From Streptomyces uncialis (lineage in GTDB: Bacteria; Actinomycetota; Actinomycetes; Streptomycetales; Streptomycetaceae), in assembly GCF_001905345.1 (NCBI RefSeq), contig NZ_LFBV01000011.1, forward strand, positions 124,001-188,000: a stretch of DNA of 64,000 bases. The letters are read 5' to 3'. The notes below the pieces were generated by a model, which worked only from the letters and a program-made list of their open reading frames with translations, was not told the origin of the DNA and made no database searches. Positions 1 to 8,203 of this stretch are shown piece after piece. Position 1 is the first letter of the stretch, and every line of letters starts with the position of its first letter. A program made the translations under genes and the position numbers.

Positions 1-419
1 CCTTGTGCACCGCGCGGGTCGCCGAGGGGATCTCCCGGGGCGAGGTGCCGGTACTCGCGCACGGGCCGACGTTCATGGGCAATCCGCTGGCGTCGGCGGT
101 CGCGCTGGCCTCGGTCGACCTGCTGCTGTCGCAGGACTGGCGGACGGAGGTGAAGCGGATCGGGGCCGGGCTGCTGGAGTCCCTGGCCCCGGCCCGGGAG
201 CTGCCCGGGGTCCGTGACGTACGGGTGCTCGGGGCGATCGGGGTGGTCCAGCTGGACCACCCGGTGGACATGGCCGCGGCGACCCGGGCGGCGGTCCGCG
301 AGGGGGTGTGGCTGCGGCCGTTCCGCGATCTGCTGTACACGATGCCGCCGTTCGTGTGCGATGACGAGGACGTGGCCCGGATCGGCCGCGCGGTGTGCGC
401 GGCGGCGGCGGTCGGCTGA
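1..419 (+). CDS. bioA: Adenosylmethionine-8-amino-7-oxononanoate aminotransferase, C-terminal part
   Basis: PLP enzyme that makes 7,8-diaminopelargonate from KAPA with S-adenosylmethionine as amino donor, in biotin synthesis. Only the last ~139 codons are in the window; the gene begins upstream. What is seen is the class III aminotransferase C-terminal domain, including HGPTFMGNPLA after the (missing) PLP lysine and the closing GVWLRPFRDLLYTMPPFV, both typical of BioA. The same-strand neighbour bioD catalyses the next step, so this is the end of a bio operon. Identity rests on these motifs and on the neighbour. Confidence 0.93.
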   Translation, partial: LCTARVAEGISRGEVPVLAHGPTFMGNPLASAVALASVDLLLSQDWRTEVKRIGAGLLESLAPARELPGVRDVRVLGAIGVVQLDHPVDMAAATRAAVREGVWLRPFRDLLYTMPPFVCDDEDVARIGRAVCAAAAVG

Positions 420-508
420 CCTCGCGGACACGGCGCGGTGCGCGCACACGACGGGCGACGGCAGCGGGGCGCCGGCATCGGGCGGCGGGAACGGAAGCGG
501 TGGGGGCG

Positions 509-1309
509 ATGGCGATTCTGGTCGTGACGGGTACCGGTACGGAGGTCGGCAAGACGGTCACCACTGCGGCGATCGCGGCGGCGGCGATCGCGGCCGGGCG
601 TTCGGTGGCGGTGCTCAAACCGGCGCAGACCGGGGTGACGGCCGGGGAGCACGGCGACGCCGACGAGGTCGCGCGGCTGGCCGGCGCGGTGACGGCCGTG
701 GAACTCGCCCGCTACCCGGAGCCGCTGGCCCCGGCGACCGCGGCCCGGCGCACCCGGCGTCCGGGCGTGGGGGCCCGGGAGGCCGCCGGGGCGGCCCGGC
801 GGCTGGCGTCCGCGCACGATCTGGTGCTGGTGGAGGGCGCGGGCGGGCTGCTCGTACGGTTCGACGCGAGCGGCGGCACGCTGGCGGACACGGCCCGGCT
901 GCTGGCCGCGCCGGTCGTGCTGGTGGCGTCCGCCGGGCTCGGCACGCTGAACACGACGGCGCTGACCGCGGAGGCGCTGCGCAACCGCGGGCTCGCCCCG
1001 CTGGGGGTCGTCGTGGGGAGCTGGCCGGACGATCCGGACCTGGCGTCCCGCTGCAATCTCGCGGATCTGCCGCAGGCCGCCGGCGCGCCCCTCCTGGGCG
1101 CTCTGCCCGGCGGCGCGGGGGCGTACGACCCGGCCCTGTTCCGGGCGGCGGCCCCGGGCTGGCTGGCCCCGGAGCTGGGCGGCGACTGGGACGGCCCGGG
1201 GTTCGCGGCGGCCTGGGCGCCGCACCCGTGGACCGGCCGGGACGTCACCGCGCCGGTGCCCGGGCCGGGGAACCGGGGACCGCGCTCCGGCGCGGGACAC
1301 GGCCAGTGA
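509..1309 (+). CDS. bioD: Dethiobiotin synthetase
   Basis: ATP-dependent carboxylase that closes the ureido ring of dethiobiotin from diaminopelargonate and CO2. The protein starts MAILVVTGTGTEVGKT, which carries the modified P-loop (GTGTEVGKT, residues ~8-16) right at the N-terminus as in all BioD. VEGAGGLLVR near residue 110 is the second conserved motif. The ATG at 509 is chosen because the reading frame extending upstream to 395 is low-complexity Arg/Gly and the family begins just before the P-loop. 89 bp separate it from bioA, consistent with one transcript. The C-terminal ~25 residues are Pro/Gly-rich and probably disordered. Confidence 0.93.
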   Translation: MAILVVTGTGTEVGKTVTTAAIAAAAIAAGRSVAVLKPAQTGVTAGEHGDADEVARLAGAVTAVELARYPEPLAPATAARRTRRPGVGAREAAGAARRLASAHDLVLVEGAGGLLVRFDASGGTLADTARLLAAPVVLVASAGLGTLNTTALTAEALRNRGLAPLGVVVGSWPDDPDLASRCNLADLPQAAGAPLLGALPGGAGAYDPALFRAAAPGWLAPELGGDWDGPGFAAAWAPHPWTGRDVTAPVPGPGNRGPRSGAGHGQ

Positions 1310-1351
1310 CGGACGGGACCGCGCCGTACCGCGGCGCCTAGGCTCACGATC

Positions 1352-1696
1352 ATGCGTGTACAGGTGAGCGAATTGGTGTTCGACTGTTCCGATCCGGCCG
1401 GGACGGTGCGGTTCTGGGCCGCGCTGCTGGGCGGTGCGCCGGTGGACCGGAACCCCTCCTGGTCGTACGTGGACGTCCCCGGGTGGACACGGCTGGCGTT
1501 CCAGCGGGTCCCGGAGGGGAAGTCCGCCAAGAACCGGCTGCATCTGGACCTGCGCGCGGACGACATGGACGCGGCGTGCGCCCGGGCGGAGGAACTCGGC
1601 GCGGTGCGGGTGGGTGGGCGGGTGAGCGACCCGCAGGGGGCCTTCCAGGTGCTGCGGGACGTCGAGGGCAACGAGTTCTGCTTCGTCGACGGGTGA
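1352..1696 (+). CDS. VOC (glyoxalase/bleomycin-resistance fold) family protein
   Basis: A 114-residue single-domain vicinal-oxygen-chelate protein. It begins VQVSELVFDCSDPAGTVRFW, shows the central LHLDLRADDMDAACARAEELGA motif in pieces, and ends in DVEGNEFCFVDG, the usual terminus of the 'glyoxalase-like' Streptomyces paralogues. The conserved His (LHLD) and the final Glu (GNEFC) are candidate metal ligands. Substrate is unknown; members range from lyases to antibiotic-binding proteins. It follows bioD by 42 bp but is not obviously part of biotin synthesis. Confidence 0.85.
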   Translation: MRVQVSELVFDCSDPAGTVRFWAALLGGAPVDRNPSWSYVDVPGWTRLAFQRVPEGKSAKNRLHLDLRADDMDAACARAEELGAVRVGGRVSDPQGAFQVLRDVEGNEFCFVDG

Positions 1697-1769
1697 CTTC
1701 GCCCGATGGCGGGGACAATGGCCGTGTCCTCGGCCGTGTCCGCCGACGCCGCTGTCCGCAGGAGGTCCC

Positions 1770-2465
1770 ATGAGCGTACGGAGCCGTTCCCCGCGGGCGC
1801 CGTCGGACGCGGTGCGTCATCCGGTGTTCTCCCGGGTGTACGCGAAGGTGAGTACGGCGACGGAGGGGGACGTCGGCCCGTACCGCGCGGAACTCCTCGC
1901 CGGGCTGAGCGGGCGGGTCATCGAGATCGGCGCGGGCAACGGGCTGAACTTCGCGCACTACCCGCCGGAGGTCTCCGAGGTGGTGGCGATCGAACCGGAA
2001 CGGCTGCTGCGCGGGCTGGCGCTGACGGCCGCGCGCCGGTCGCGGACCCCGGTCGACGTGGTGCCCGGGGTCGCCGAGGCGCTGCCGGTCAAGAGCGAGG
2101 CGTTCGACGCGGCGGTGCTGTGCCTGGTGCTGTGCAGTGTGCGGGACACCGGGCGGGCCCTGCGGGAGGTGCACCGGGTGCTGCGGCCGGACGGGGTGCT
2201 GCGCTTCTTCGAGCACGGGGTGGCGCCCGGCCGGGGCATGGCCGCGGTCCAGCGGGGCCTCGACCGTACGGTGTGGCCGTTCCTGTTCGGTGGCTGTCAT
2301 GTGGCCCGCGATCCGGTCGCGTCGCTCACGGACCGCGGTTTCACGGTGGAGGCGGAGCGCGCGGTGACGATCCCCGCGAAGGGCCCCCGGCTGCCCACGT
2401 CGTACCTGGTGCTCGGCTCGGCCCGGCGGCCCCGCGAGGCGCCGGGGCCCGGCGCGGGCGGCTGA
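1770..2465 (+). CDS. Class I SAM-dependent methyltransferase
   Basis: A 231-residue Rossmann-fold methyltransferase of the Methyltransf_11 type. Motif I is VIEIGAGNGLNF (residues ~50-61), the acidic post-I residue is in VVAIEPE, and AFDAAVLCLVLCSV is motif IV. The later HRVLRPDGVLRFFEHG is the motif VI region, typical of UbiE/phospholipid methyltransferase-like proteins. A strong AGGAGG ribosome site lies 4-5 nt before the ATG. The acceptor cannot be inferred. It converges with the toxin-antitoxin pair, and an 18-bp tandem repeat begins over its stop codon. Confidence 0.88.
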   Translation: MSVRSRSPRAPSDAVRHPVFSRVYAKVSTATEGDVGPYRAELLAGLSGRVIEIGAGNGLNFAHYPPEVSEVVAIEPERLLRGLALTAARRSRTPVDVVPGVAEALPVKSEAFDAAVLCLVLCSVRDTGRALREVHRVLRPDGVLRFFEHGVAPGRGMAAVQRGLDRTVWPFLFGGCHVARDPVASLTDRGFTVEAERAVTIPAKGPRLPTSYLVLGSARRPREAPGPGAGG

Positions 2466-2531
2466 CCGGGGGCGGGCGGGTGACCGGGGGCGCTCGGGTG
2501 ACCGGGCCCGGAGGGGTGACGCGGGCGCTCG
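2460..2531. repeat. 18-bp tandem repeat, four copies, between convergent genes
   Basis: Four imperfect 18-bp units starting at 2460, 2478, 2496 and 2514, each close to GGGTGACCGGGGGCGCTC. The first covers the stop codon of the methyltransferase gene. The rest of the gap to 2627 shows no gene. Confidence 0.8.
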
Positions 2532-2626
2532 GACGGCCGGAGCGGGCTGGACGGCCTCAGGCGGACGGCTGACCGGATCGGGGCGGCCGGCACGGCACGG
2601 CCGGTGTCCGGGCCGCGTGCTCCGGC

Positions 2627-3019
2627 CTAGAGCGTCCAGGCGCGCAGGACCTCGGCGATCTGCCGGACCGTCGCGTTGCCCGACTTGACCAGCCGGGCCA
2701 GGTCGCGGACCTGTTCCGGTGAGGTGGCGACCTTCAGGCCGCTGGCGATCAGATAGGCGTACGCCACCGCCGCAGCGAACATCGCGTTGGAGCGTTCCAG
2801 GGCGGGGACGTGCAGCAGGAGTTGGAGGAGGGCCGCCGCACGGACGTGCGGGTCCTCGTAGACGGGGACGCCGAATATCTCGGCCTCATGTCTGCTGACG
2901 GCGGCGACCAGCGCTCCCCAGTCGGTGACCTCGGGGTCCCCGGGGGTCTTCTGTTCGGCGACCATCAACAGCCAGGCAAGATCGATTCTGATGTTCAACG
3001 CCTCAACGACGACCTTCAC
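2627..3019 (-). CDS. Fic/Doc-like toxin component of a toxin-antitoxin pair
   Basis: A 130-residue all-helical protein of the actinobacterial 'fic family toxin' group, encoded downstream of and overlapping (17 bp) an RHH antitoxin gene. The helical core PALERSNAMFAAAVAYAYL and the following LIASGLKV resemble the helix after the Fic loop (family form: GNKRTAxxAAxxFLxxNG). The catalytic HxFx(D/N)xN(G/K)R signature of AMPylating or phosphorylating Fic/Doc enzymes is not present. It may act by binding or by altered chemistry, or be inactive. The toxin role is inferred from gene order and family resemblance. Confidence 0.7.
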   Translation of the reverse strand: MKVVVEALNIRIDLAWLLMVAEQKTPGDPEVTDWGALVAAVSRHEAEIFGVPVYEDPHVRAAALLQLLLHVPALERSNAMFAAAVAYAYLIASGLKVATSPEQVRDLARLVKSGNATVRQIAEVLRAWTL

Positions 3020-3230
3020 GGTCCGCGCCGAACTCCTCGACGAAGACGGACTCGTACTGCTTCATGAAGTCGGCCGCGGCGTCGACGAAGGTGTGCCCCA
3101 TCTCGCCGGTGTCCCGTCTGACCAGTTCCTCGATGTAGCGATTGACGCTCATGCCCTGCGCGAGGGCGCGTTCCCGTGCGGCGCGGGCGGTGTGCTCGTC
3201 CACCCTGACGTTCAGCTGGGTTTTGGCCAT
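3003..3230 (-). CDS. Ribbon-helix-helix antitoxin
   Basis: A 75-residue protein with an N-terminal ribbon-helix-helix DNA-binding domain: TQLNVRVDEHTARAARERA gives the beta strand and helix A, then GMSVNRYIEELVRR helix B. The C-terminal ~35 residues (DAAADFMKQYESVFVEEFG) are acidic and probably cap the toxin. This is the classic order for a type II antitoxin that binds its own promoter. The gene appears leaderless (promoter -10 six bases before the ATG) and overlaps the toxin gene, so the two are translated together. Confidence 0.85.
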   Translation of the reverse strand: MAKTQLNVRVDEHTARAARERALAQGMSVNRYIEELVRRDTGEMGHTFVDAAADFMKQYESVFVEEFGADREGRR

Positions 3231-3236
3231 ACGCCG

Positions 3237-3266
3237 ACGCTAGCGTTGATGTGCTAGCGCCCGCAA
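3237..3266 (-). promoter_or_regulatory. Leaderless toxin-antitoxin promoter with GCTAGC operator repeats
   Basis: On the minus strand TTGCGG (plus 3261-3266), an 18-nt spacer and TAGCGT (plus 3237-3242) lie 6 nt before the antitoxin ATG, so transcription should start at or next to the start codon. Two GCTAGCG elements (3239-3245 and 3253-3259), 14 bp apart in the same orientation, overlap the -10 and the spacer, the arrangement expected for autorepression by an RHH protein. Confidence 0.6.
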
Positions 3267-3409
3267 GGGGTGTCCGGAGCGCACGGGCGCGCGCGGCGCC
3301 GGTCGTCCGCAGGGGGTGGGCCCCCTCGGCCGCCGGTCAAGGCGTCCGTATCGCGGGAAGAGCCCGAACACAGATGCGGAGCGGCTCTCCGATGAGGTGG
3401 GATACAGGG

Positions 3410-3835
3410 ATGAACGATCTTCGGATACGGCCCGCCGGGCCCGCTGACCTGGACCCCGTCCTCACCTTCTGGCGGACCGCCGCCGAGGGGACGAGCATTT
3501 CGGACGACCGGGCGGGCGTGGCGCGGCTGCTCACCCGTGACGCCGGGTCGCTGCTGCTCGCGGAGCGTGCGGACGAGCTGGTGGGCACCGTGATCGCCGG
3601 GTTCGACGGCTGGCGCTGCCATCTGTACCGGCTCGCCGTGCACCCCGCGCACCGGCGCCAGGGCATCGGCTCGGCCCTGCTGGCGGCGGCCGAGGAGCGG
3701 TTCGTGGCGCTGGGCGGGCGCCGGGGCGACGCGATGGTGCTCCAGCGCAACGAACGCGCGCAGCACGCGTGGCGTGCGGCGGGGTACGCGCCCCAGGACC
3801 AGTGGCTCCGCTGGGTGAAGCCGCTGTCCGGCTGA
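3410..3835 (+). CDS. GNAT family N-acetyltransferase
   Basis: A 141-residue single GNAT domain. It starts MNDLRIRPAGPADLDPVL and has the acetyl-CoA pyrophosphate loop RRQGIGSALL (Q/R-x-x-G-x-G/A) after LYRLAVHPAHR, plus the closing AQHAWRAAGYAPQDQW that is typical of RimI-like enzymes. The ATG at 3410 follows GGTGGGATACAGGG; the in-frame extension upstream is not conserved-looking. Acceptor unknown. Confidence 0.88.
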   Translation: MNDLRIRPAGPADLDPVLTFWRTAAEGTSISDDRAGVARLLTRDAGSLLLAERADELVGTVIAGFDGWRCHLYRLAVHPAHRRQGIGSALLAAAEERFVALGGRRGDAMVLQRNERAQHAWRAAGYAPQDQWLRWVKPLSG

Positions 3836-4118
3836 GGCGGGCGGGTGGACGGGAATGGACCGGACGGCATGGGGGCCGGGCCCGGGTGGTGGCCTGAGAA
3901 CGACGGGCTTGGGAACGGCGGACGCGGGAACAGGTCCGGTGGGCGGGCGAGAGGCTTTTGCCCACCCTTTACGATGTGTGGGACCGCCCGTATCAGAATG
4001 TGGTCCCCCCGTCCCTTCTCCGCGAAAGGTGTGAGCGTCCGTCCATGGGCGAGCCCCCTAGTAGTAGACATCGCGCGTTCCCCCCGCTCCTGCCCGATCA
4101 TGGGACGGAGGTGACCCG
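3836..4118. other. Intergenic region before the CorC-like pair
   Basis: 283 bp without a credible gene. It contains an AT-richer patch around 3957-4000 with TACGAT at 3973-3978 and GGGACC...GGTCCC arms, which may be the promoter of the following operon, but no -35 at a good distance can be assigned. Confidence 0.4.
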
Positions 4119-5453
4119 ATGACCGAAGTGCTTCTGCTCGCCGTGGCGGTCCTGCTCTCGCTGGCCTGTGGTGCCTTCGTCGCGGCGGAGTTCTCGCTCA
4201 CGACCGTCGAGCGCGGCGATCTCGAACGCGCCGTGGAGCGCGGCGACCGCGGGGCCGCCAGCGCCCTGAAGGCGGTCAAGAACCTCACGTTCCAGCTCTC
4301 CGGAGCCCAGCTCGGCATCACGGTCACCAACCTGATCGTGGGCATGCTCTCCGAACCGTCCATCTCCAAGCTCATCTCGGGACCCCTGCGTGACCTCGGG
4401 GTCTCCGCGTCCGCCGCCTCCACCCTGGCCCTGATCCTCGGCACCGCGCTGTCGACGGTGTTCCTGATGGTGGTCGGCGAGCTGGTCCCCAAGAACTGGG
4501 CGATCTCGTCCCCGCTGGTCATCGCCAAGTGGGTGGCCACCCCGCAGCGCTTCTTCAGCGCCGCGTTCCGGCCGCTGATCACCCATCTCAACAACACCGC
4601 CAACCACGCCGTGCGCCGCCTCGGCATGGAACCCACCGAGGAGCTGGCCTCCGCGCGCGGCCCCAAGGAGCTGGTGGCCCTGGCCCGGCACTCGGCGAAG
4701 GAGGGCAGGCTGGAGGCGGACACGGCCGAGTTGTTCGTCCGGACGCTGAACCTGGCCGACCTCACCGCCGAGAACGTGATGACGCCCCGTGTCCAGGTCA
4801 TGGCGCTGGAGGCACGGGCCACCTGCGAGGACGTCGCCAACGCGACCCGCGCCACGGGCCTGTCCCGCTTCCCCGTGTACCGGGGCAACCTCGACACGGT
4901 CGTCGGGGTCGTCCACATCAAGGACGTGCTCGCGGTCCCCGCCGAACGGCGCCCCCGCAAGCCGGTCGCGGAGCTGATGCGCGAGCCGCTGCTCGTACCG
5001 GAGTCGCTGACCGTGGACCGGCTGATGGACCGCCTGTCCGGGAAGCGCACCATGGCCGTCGTCATCGACGAGTACGGCGGCACGGCCGGGGTGGCCACCC
5101 TGGAGGACATCGTCGAGGAGGTCGTCGGCGAGGTACGCGACGAGCACGACCCGCACGAGGCACCCGACCTGGCGCCCGCCGGACAGGACGACGAGGGCCG
5201 CGCGCTCTTCGCCGCCGACGGCTCCGCGCGCACGGATCAGCTGGCCCGCGTCGGTCTGCGCGCCCCGGACGGCCCGTACGAGACCCTGGCCGGGCTCGTC
5301 GCCACCGAGCTGGGACGTATCCCGGCCGCCGGTGACCGGGTGGACGTCGCCGGGTGGCGGCTCGACGTGGTGGACGCCACGGGACGCCGCGCGGCCCGGG
5401 TGATGATGCACGCGCCGCCCGCGCGTCCCGACGAGGAGGAGGAAGAGCGATGA
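4119..5453 (+). CDS. CNNM/CorC-family membrane protein (DUF21-CBS-CorC_HlyC)
   Basis: A 444-residue 'hemolysin family' protein. Residues ~1-200 form the DUF21 membrane domain (LLLAVAVLLSLACGAFVAAEFSL; later FLMVVGELVPKNWAI). Residues ~215-330 are two CBS motifs (VMTPR, GLSRFPVYRG, VVIDEYGG, TLEDIVEEVVGE). The C-terminal ~100 residues are the CorC_HlyC domain. Family members transport or regulate Mg2+/Co2+ across the inner membrane. A GGAGGTG ribosome site precedes the ATG. It is the first gene of a coupled pair with a paralogue. Confidence 0.92.
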   Translation: MTEVLLLAVAVLLSLACGAFVAAEFSLTTVERGDLERAVERGDRGAASALKAVKNLTFQLSGAQLGITVTNLIVGMLSEPSISKLISGPLRDLGVSASAASTLALILGTALSTVFLMVVGELVPKNWAISSPLVIAKWVATPQRFFSAAFRPLITHLNNTANHAVRRLGMEPTEELASARGPKELVALARHSAKEGRLEADTAELFVRTLNLADLTAENVMTPRVQVMALEARATCEDVANATRATGLSRFPVYRGNLDTVVGVVHIKDVLAVPAERRPRKPVAELMREPLLVPESLTVDRLMDRLSGKRTMAVVIDEYGGTAGVATLEDIVEEVVGEVRDEHDPHEAPDLAPAGQDDEGRALFAADGSARTDQLARVGLRAPDGPYETLAGLVATELGRIPAAGDRVDVAGWRLDVVDATGRRAARVMMHAPPARPDEEEEER

Positions 5454-6463
5454 CCGCCGTCCAATTGCTGATCGGGCTGGCGACCCTCGTCGCGAACGCC
5501 TTCTTCGTCGGTGCCGAGTTCGCCATGATCTCGGTACGGCGCAGCCAGATCGAGCCGCACGCCGAGGAGGGCGACCGCAGGGCCCGCAGCGTGCTGTGGG
5601 GGCTGCGGCACGTGTCGGCGCTGCTCGCCACTGCGCAGCTCGGCATCACCCTGTGCACCCTGGTGCTCGGTATCGTCGCCGAGCCCGCGATCGCGCATCT
5701 GCTGGAGCCGGTGTTCGACTCGCTCGGTGTGCCGCACGGACTGGTCCACCCGATCTCGTTCGTGATCGCGCTGACCCTGGCGACATATCTGCACATGCTG
5801 CTGGGCGAGATGATCCCCAAGAACATCGCGCTCGCGGAGCCGGTGCGCACCTCGCTGATCCTCGGGCCGCCGCTGGTCGCGGTGGCGCGGGCGCTGCGGC
5901 CGGTGATCTTCACGATCAACGCGTTCGCCAACACCCTGCTCAGGCTGATGCGGGTCGAGGTCAAGGACGAGGTCACCGCGTCCTTCTCGGACGACGAGCT
6001 GGCCCGGCTGGTGAAGGACTCCGGGGACGCGGGGCTGATCGACGACCGCGCCCAGGAGCGGCTCCATGACGCGCTGGAGCTGGGCCGCCGCCCGGTGAAC
6101 GACGTGGTCCTGCCGCTGGAGCAGGTGGTCTACGCCCATGTCGGGGTCACCCCGGAGGAGCTGGAGCGCCTTTCCACGGAGTCGGGCTTCTCGCGGTTCC
6201 CCGTGGTGGACGACGCCCGTCGCATCGTGGGCTACCTCCATGTGAAGGACGCCCTGGACGTGACCCCGCGCGACCTTCCGTTCCAGGTCAAGGACATGCG
6301 GTCGATCGCCCGGGTCCGGGCGAGCACCCCGCTGGACGATGTGCTGACCGCGATGCGGCGCAGCCGTACGCATCTGGCGGCCGTCCTCGGCCCGGACGGC
6401 AAGATGTCGGGCCTGGTGACGATGGAGGACGTCCTGCGGGAGCTCTTCGGCCAGCCCGCGTGA
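5450..6463 (+). CDS. CNNM/CorC-family membrane protein lacking the C-terminal CorC domain
   Basis: A 337-residue paralogue of the preceding gene, starting inside its stop codon (ATGA overlap, GAGGAGGAAGAG ribosome site). It has DUF21 (residues ~1-195, with LLGEMIPKNIAL) and a CBS pair (~210-335: GFSRFPVVDDARRIVGYLHV, VLGPDGKMSGLVTMEDVL), and stops right after the second CBS motif. Shorter paralogues placed next to full-length ones suggest a hetero-oligomeric transporter; that is inference. A hairpin follows the stop codon. Confidence 0.92.
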   Translation: MTAVQLLIGLATLVANAFFVGAEFAMISVRRSQIEPHAEEGDRRARSVLWGLRHVSALLATAQLGITLCTLVLGIVAEPAIAHLLEPVFDSLGVPHGLVHPISFVIALTLATYLHMLLGEMIPKNIALAEPVRTSLILGPPLVAVARALRPVIFTINAFANTLLRLMRVEVKDEVTASFSDDELARLVKDSGDAGLIDDRAQERLHDALELGRRPVNDVVLPLEQVVYAHVGVTPEELERLSTESGFSRFPVVDDARRIVGYLHVKDALDVTPRDLPFQVKDMRSIARVRASTPLDDVLTAMRRSRTHLAAVLGPDGKMSGLVTMEDVLRELFGQPA

Positions 6464-6472
6464 CCTGTGGGC

Positions 6473-6512
6473 CCGCCCCGGTGCTCCCGATCCGTCGGGG
6501 GCGCCGGGGCGG
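6473..6512 (+). terminator. Hairpin after the CorC-like pair
   Basis: Perfect arms CCGCCCCGG (6473-6481) and CCGGGGCGG (6504-6512) enclose an inner hairpin CCCGA-TCCG-TCGGG (6486-6499), starting 10 bp after the stop codon. There is no T-tract, as is usual in Streptomyces. The remaining ~250 bp to purB contain no gene I can support. Confidence 0.6.
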
Positions 6513-6760
6513 TGCCGTGCGCCGGGGGCGCCCGGCGCGCGGGAGGGCGGCGCGCACCGGGTGGGGAGTCCGTACGCGGGCTGGGGCGGGCACGGGACCC
6601 GTGCATGAGCCCGTGCCAGGTCGAGCCCACGCGGCTCTCCGCCGAGGGGCCGTCGGTCCCCCATCGCCCCGTCTCCGCCGTCAACCGGTCGGTCTTGGAG
6701 CTTCCTCCGAAGGTGCCCGGCGCACCGGGCTGAAGGTTCCGCCCAGTAGACTCCCTCCAC

Positions 6761-8203
6761 GTGACTGCTGCGTCTTCGAAGCCCCGTATCCCCAATGTCC
6801 TCGCCGGCCGCTATGCGTCGGCCGAGCTGGCCGACCTCTGGTCCCCCGAGCGGAAGGTGCGGCTGGAGCGGCAGCTCTGGCTGGCCGTGCTGCGGGCCCA
6901 GAAGGACCTCGGGATCGAGGTCCCGGACAGCGCGATCACCGACTACGAGCGCGTGCTCGACCAGGTCGACCTCGCCTCGATCGCCGAGCGTGAGCGGATC
7001 ACCCGGCACGATGTGAAGGCCCGGATCGAGGAGTTCAACGCGCTCGCCGGGCACGAGCACGTCCACAAGGGCATGACCTCGCGTGATCTGACCGAGAACG
7101 TCGAGCAGCTCCAGATCCGGCTCTCCCTGGAGCTGGTCCGCGACCGTACGGTCGCGGTGCTGTCCCGGCTCGGGAAGCTCGCGGGCGAGTACGCCGAGCT
7201 GGTGCTGGCGGGCCGCTCCCACAACGTCGCCGCGCAGGCGACGACCCTCGGCAAGCGCTTCGCGACCGCCGCGGACGAGCAGCTGGTCGCGTTCGGCCGG
7301 GTCGAGGAGCTGCTGGCCCGCTACCCGCTGCGCGGGGTGAAGGGCCCGGTCGGCACCGCCCAGGACATGCTGGACCTGCTCGGCGGGGACGCGGCGAAGC
7401 TGGATGAGCTGGAGCGCCGGGTCGCCGGTCACCTCGGCTTCGCGCACGCCTTCACCTCGGTCGGCCAGGTGTATCCGCGGTCCCTGGACTACGAGGTCGT
7501 CACCGCGCTGGTGCAGCTGGCGGCGGCGCCGTCGTCGCTGGCGAAGACGATCCGGCTGATGGCCGGGCACGAGCTGGTCACGGAGGGCTTCAAGCCGGGG
7601 CAGGTCGGCTCCTCCGCGATGCCGCACAAGATGAACACCCGCTCCTGCGAGCGGGTGAACGGTCTGATGGTGATCCTGCGGGGCTACGCGTCGATGACGG
7701 GTGAGCTGGCGGGCGACCAGTGGAACGAGGGCGACGTGTCGTGCTCGGTGGTGCGCCGGGTCGCGCTGCCGGACGCGTTCTTCGCGCTGGACGGGCTGCT
7801 GGAGACGTTCCTGACCGTCCTGGACGAGTTCGGCGCGTTCCCCGCCGTGGTCGCCCGGGAGCTGGACCGCTATCTGCCGTTCCTCGCGACCACGAAGGTC
7901 CTCATGGGCGCGGTGCGCGCCGGGGTGGGCCGGGAGGTCGCGCACGAGGCGATCAAGGAGAACGCGGTGGCGTCGGCGCTGGCGATGCGCGAGCAGGGCG
8001 CCGAGCGCAACGAGCTGCTCGACAAGCTCGCGGCGGACGACCGTATCCCGCTGGACCGGTCGCAGCTCGACGCGCTGATGGCCGACAAGCTGTCGTTCAC
8101 GGGTGCGGCGGGCGCGCAGGTCGCCGCGGTGGTCTCCCGGGTGGAGGACATCGCCAAGCGCTATCCGACGGCCTCCGGATACACCCCCGGGGCGATCCTC
8201 TGA
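6761..8203 (+). CDS. purB: Adenylosuccinate lyase
   Basis: 480-residue enzyme of the fumarase/aspartase superfamily that cleaves SAICAR and adenylosuccinate in purine synthesis. The family signature GSSAMPHKMNTRSCE (flexible loop with the catalytic Ser) is at residues ~284-298; the conserved AQATTLGKRFATAADEQL and HKGMTSRDLTEN segments are also present. The GTG start at 6761 gives MTAASSKPRIPNVLAGRYAS, the usual Streptomyces N-terminus. Its stop overlaps the start proposed for the mug-like gene. Confidence 0.96.
   Translation: MTAASSKPRIPNVLAGRYASAELADLWSPERKVRLERQLWLAVLRAQKDLGIEVPDSAITDYERVLDQVDLASIAERERITRHDVKARIEEFNALAGHEHVHKGMTSRDLTENVEQLQIRLSLELVRDRTVAVLSRLGKLAGEYAELVLAGRSHNVAAQATTLGKRFATAADEQLVAFGRVEELLARYPLRGVKGPVGTAQDMLDLLGGDAAKLDELERRVAGHLGFAHAFTSVGQVYPRSLDYEVVTALVQLAAAPSSLAKTIRLMAGHELVTEGFKPGQVGSSAMPHKMNTRSCERVNGLMVILRGYASMTGELAGDQWNEGDVSCSVVRRVALPDAFFALDGLLETFLTVLDEFGAFPAVVARELDRYLPFLATTKVLMGAVRAGVGREVAHEAIKENAVASALAMREQGAERNELLDKLAADDRIPLDRSQLDALMADKLSFTGAAGAQVAAVVSRVEDIAKRYPTASGYTPGAIL

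Noticed and set aside
5237..7945. A 902-codon minus-strand frame opposite the CorC-like gene and purB
   Set aside because: Antisense to two unmistakable genes; composition is that of a reverse-frame artefact.
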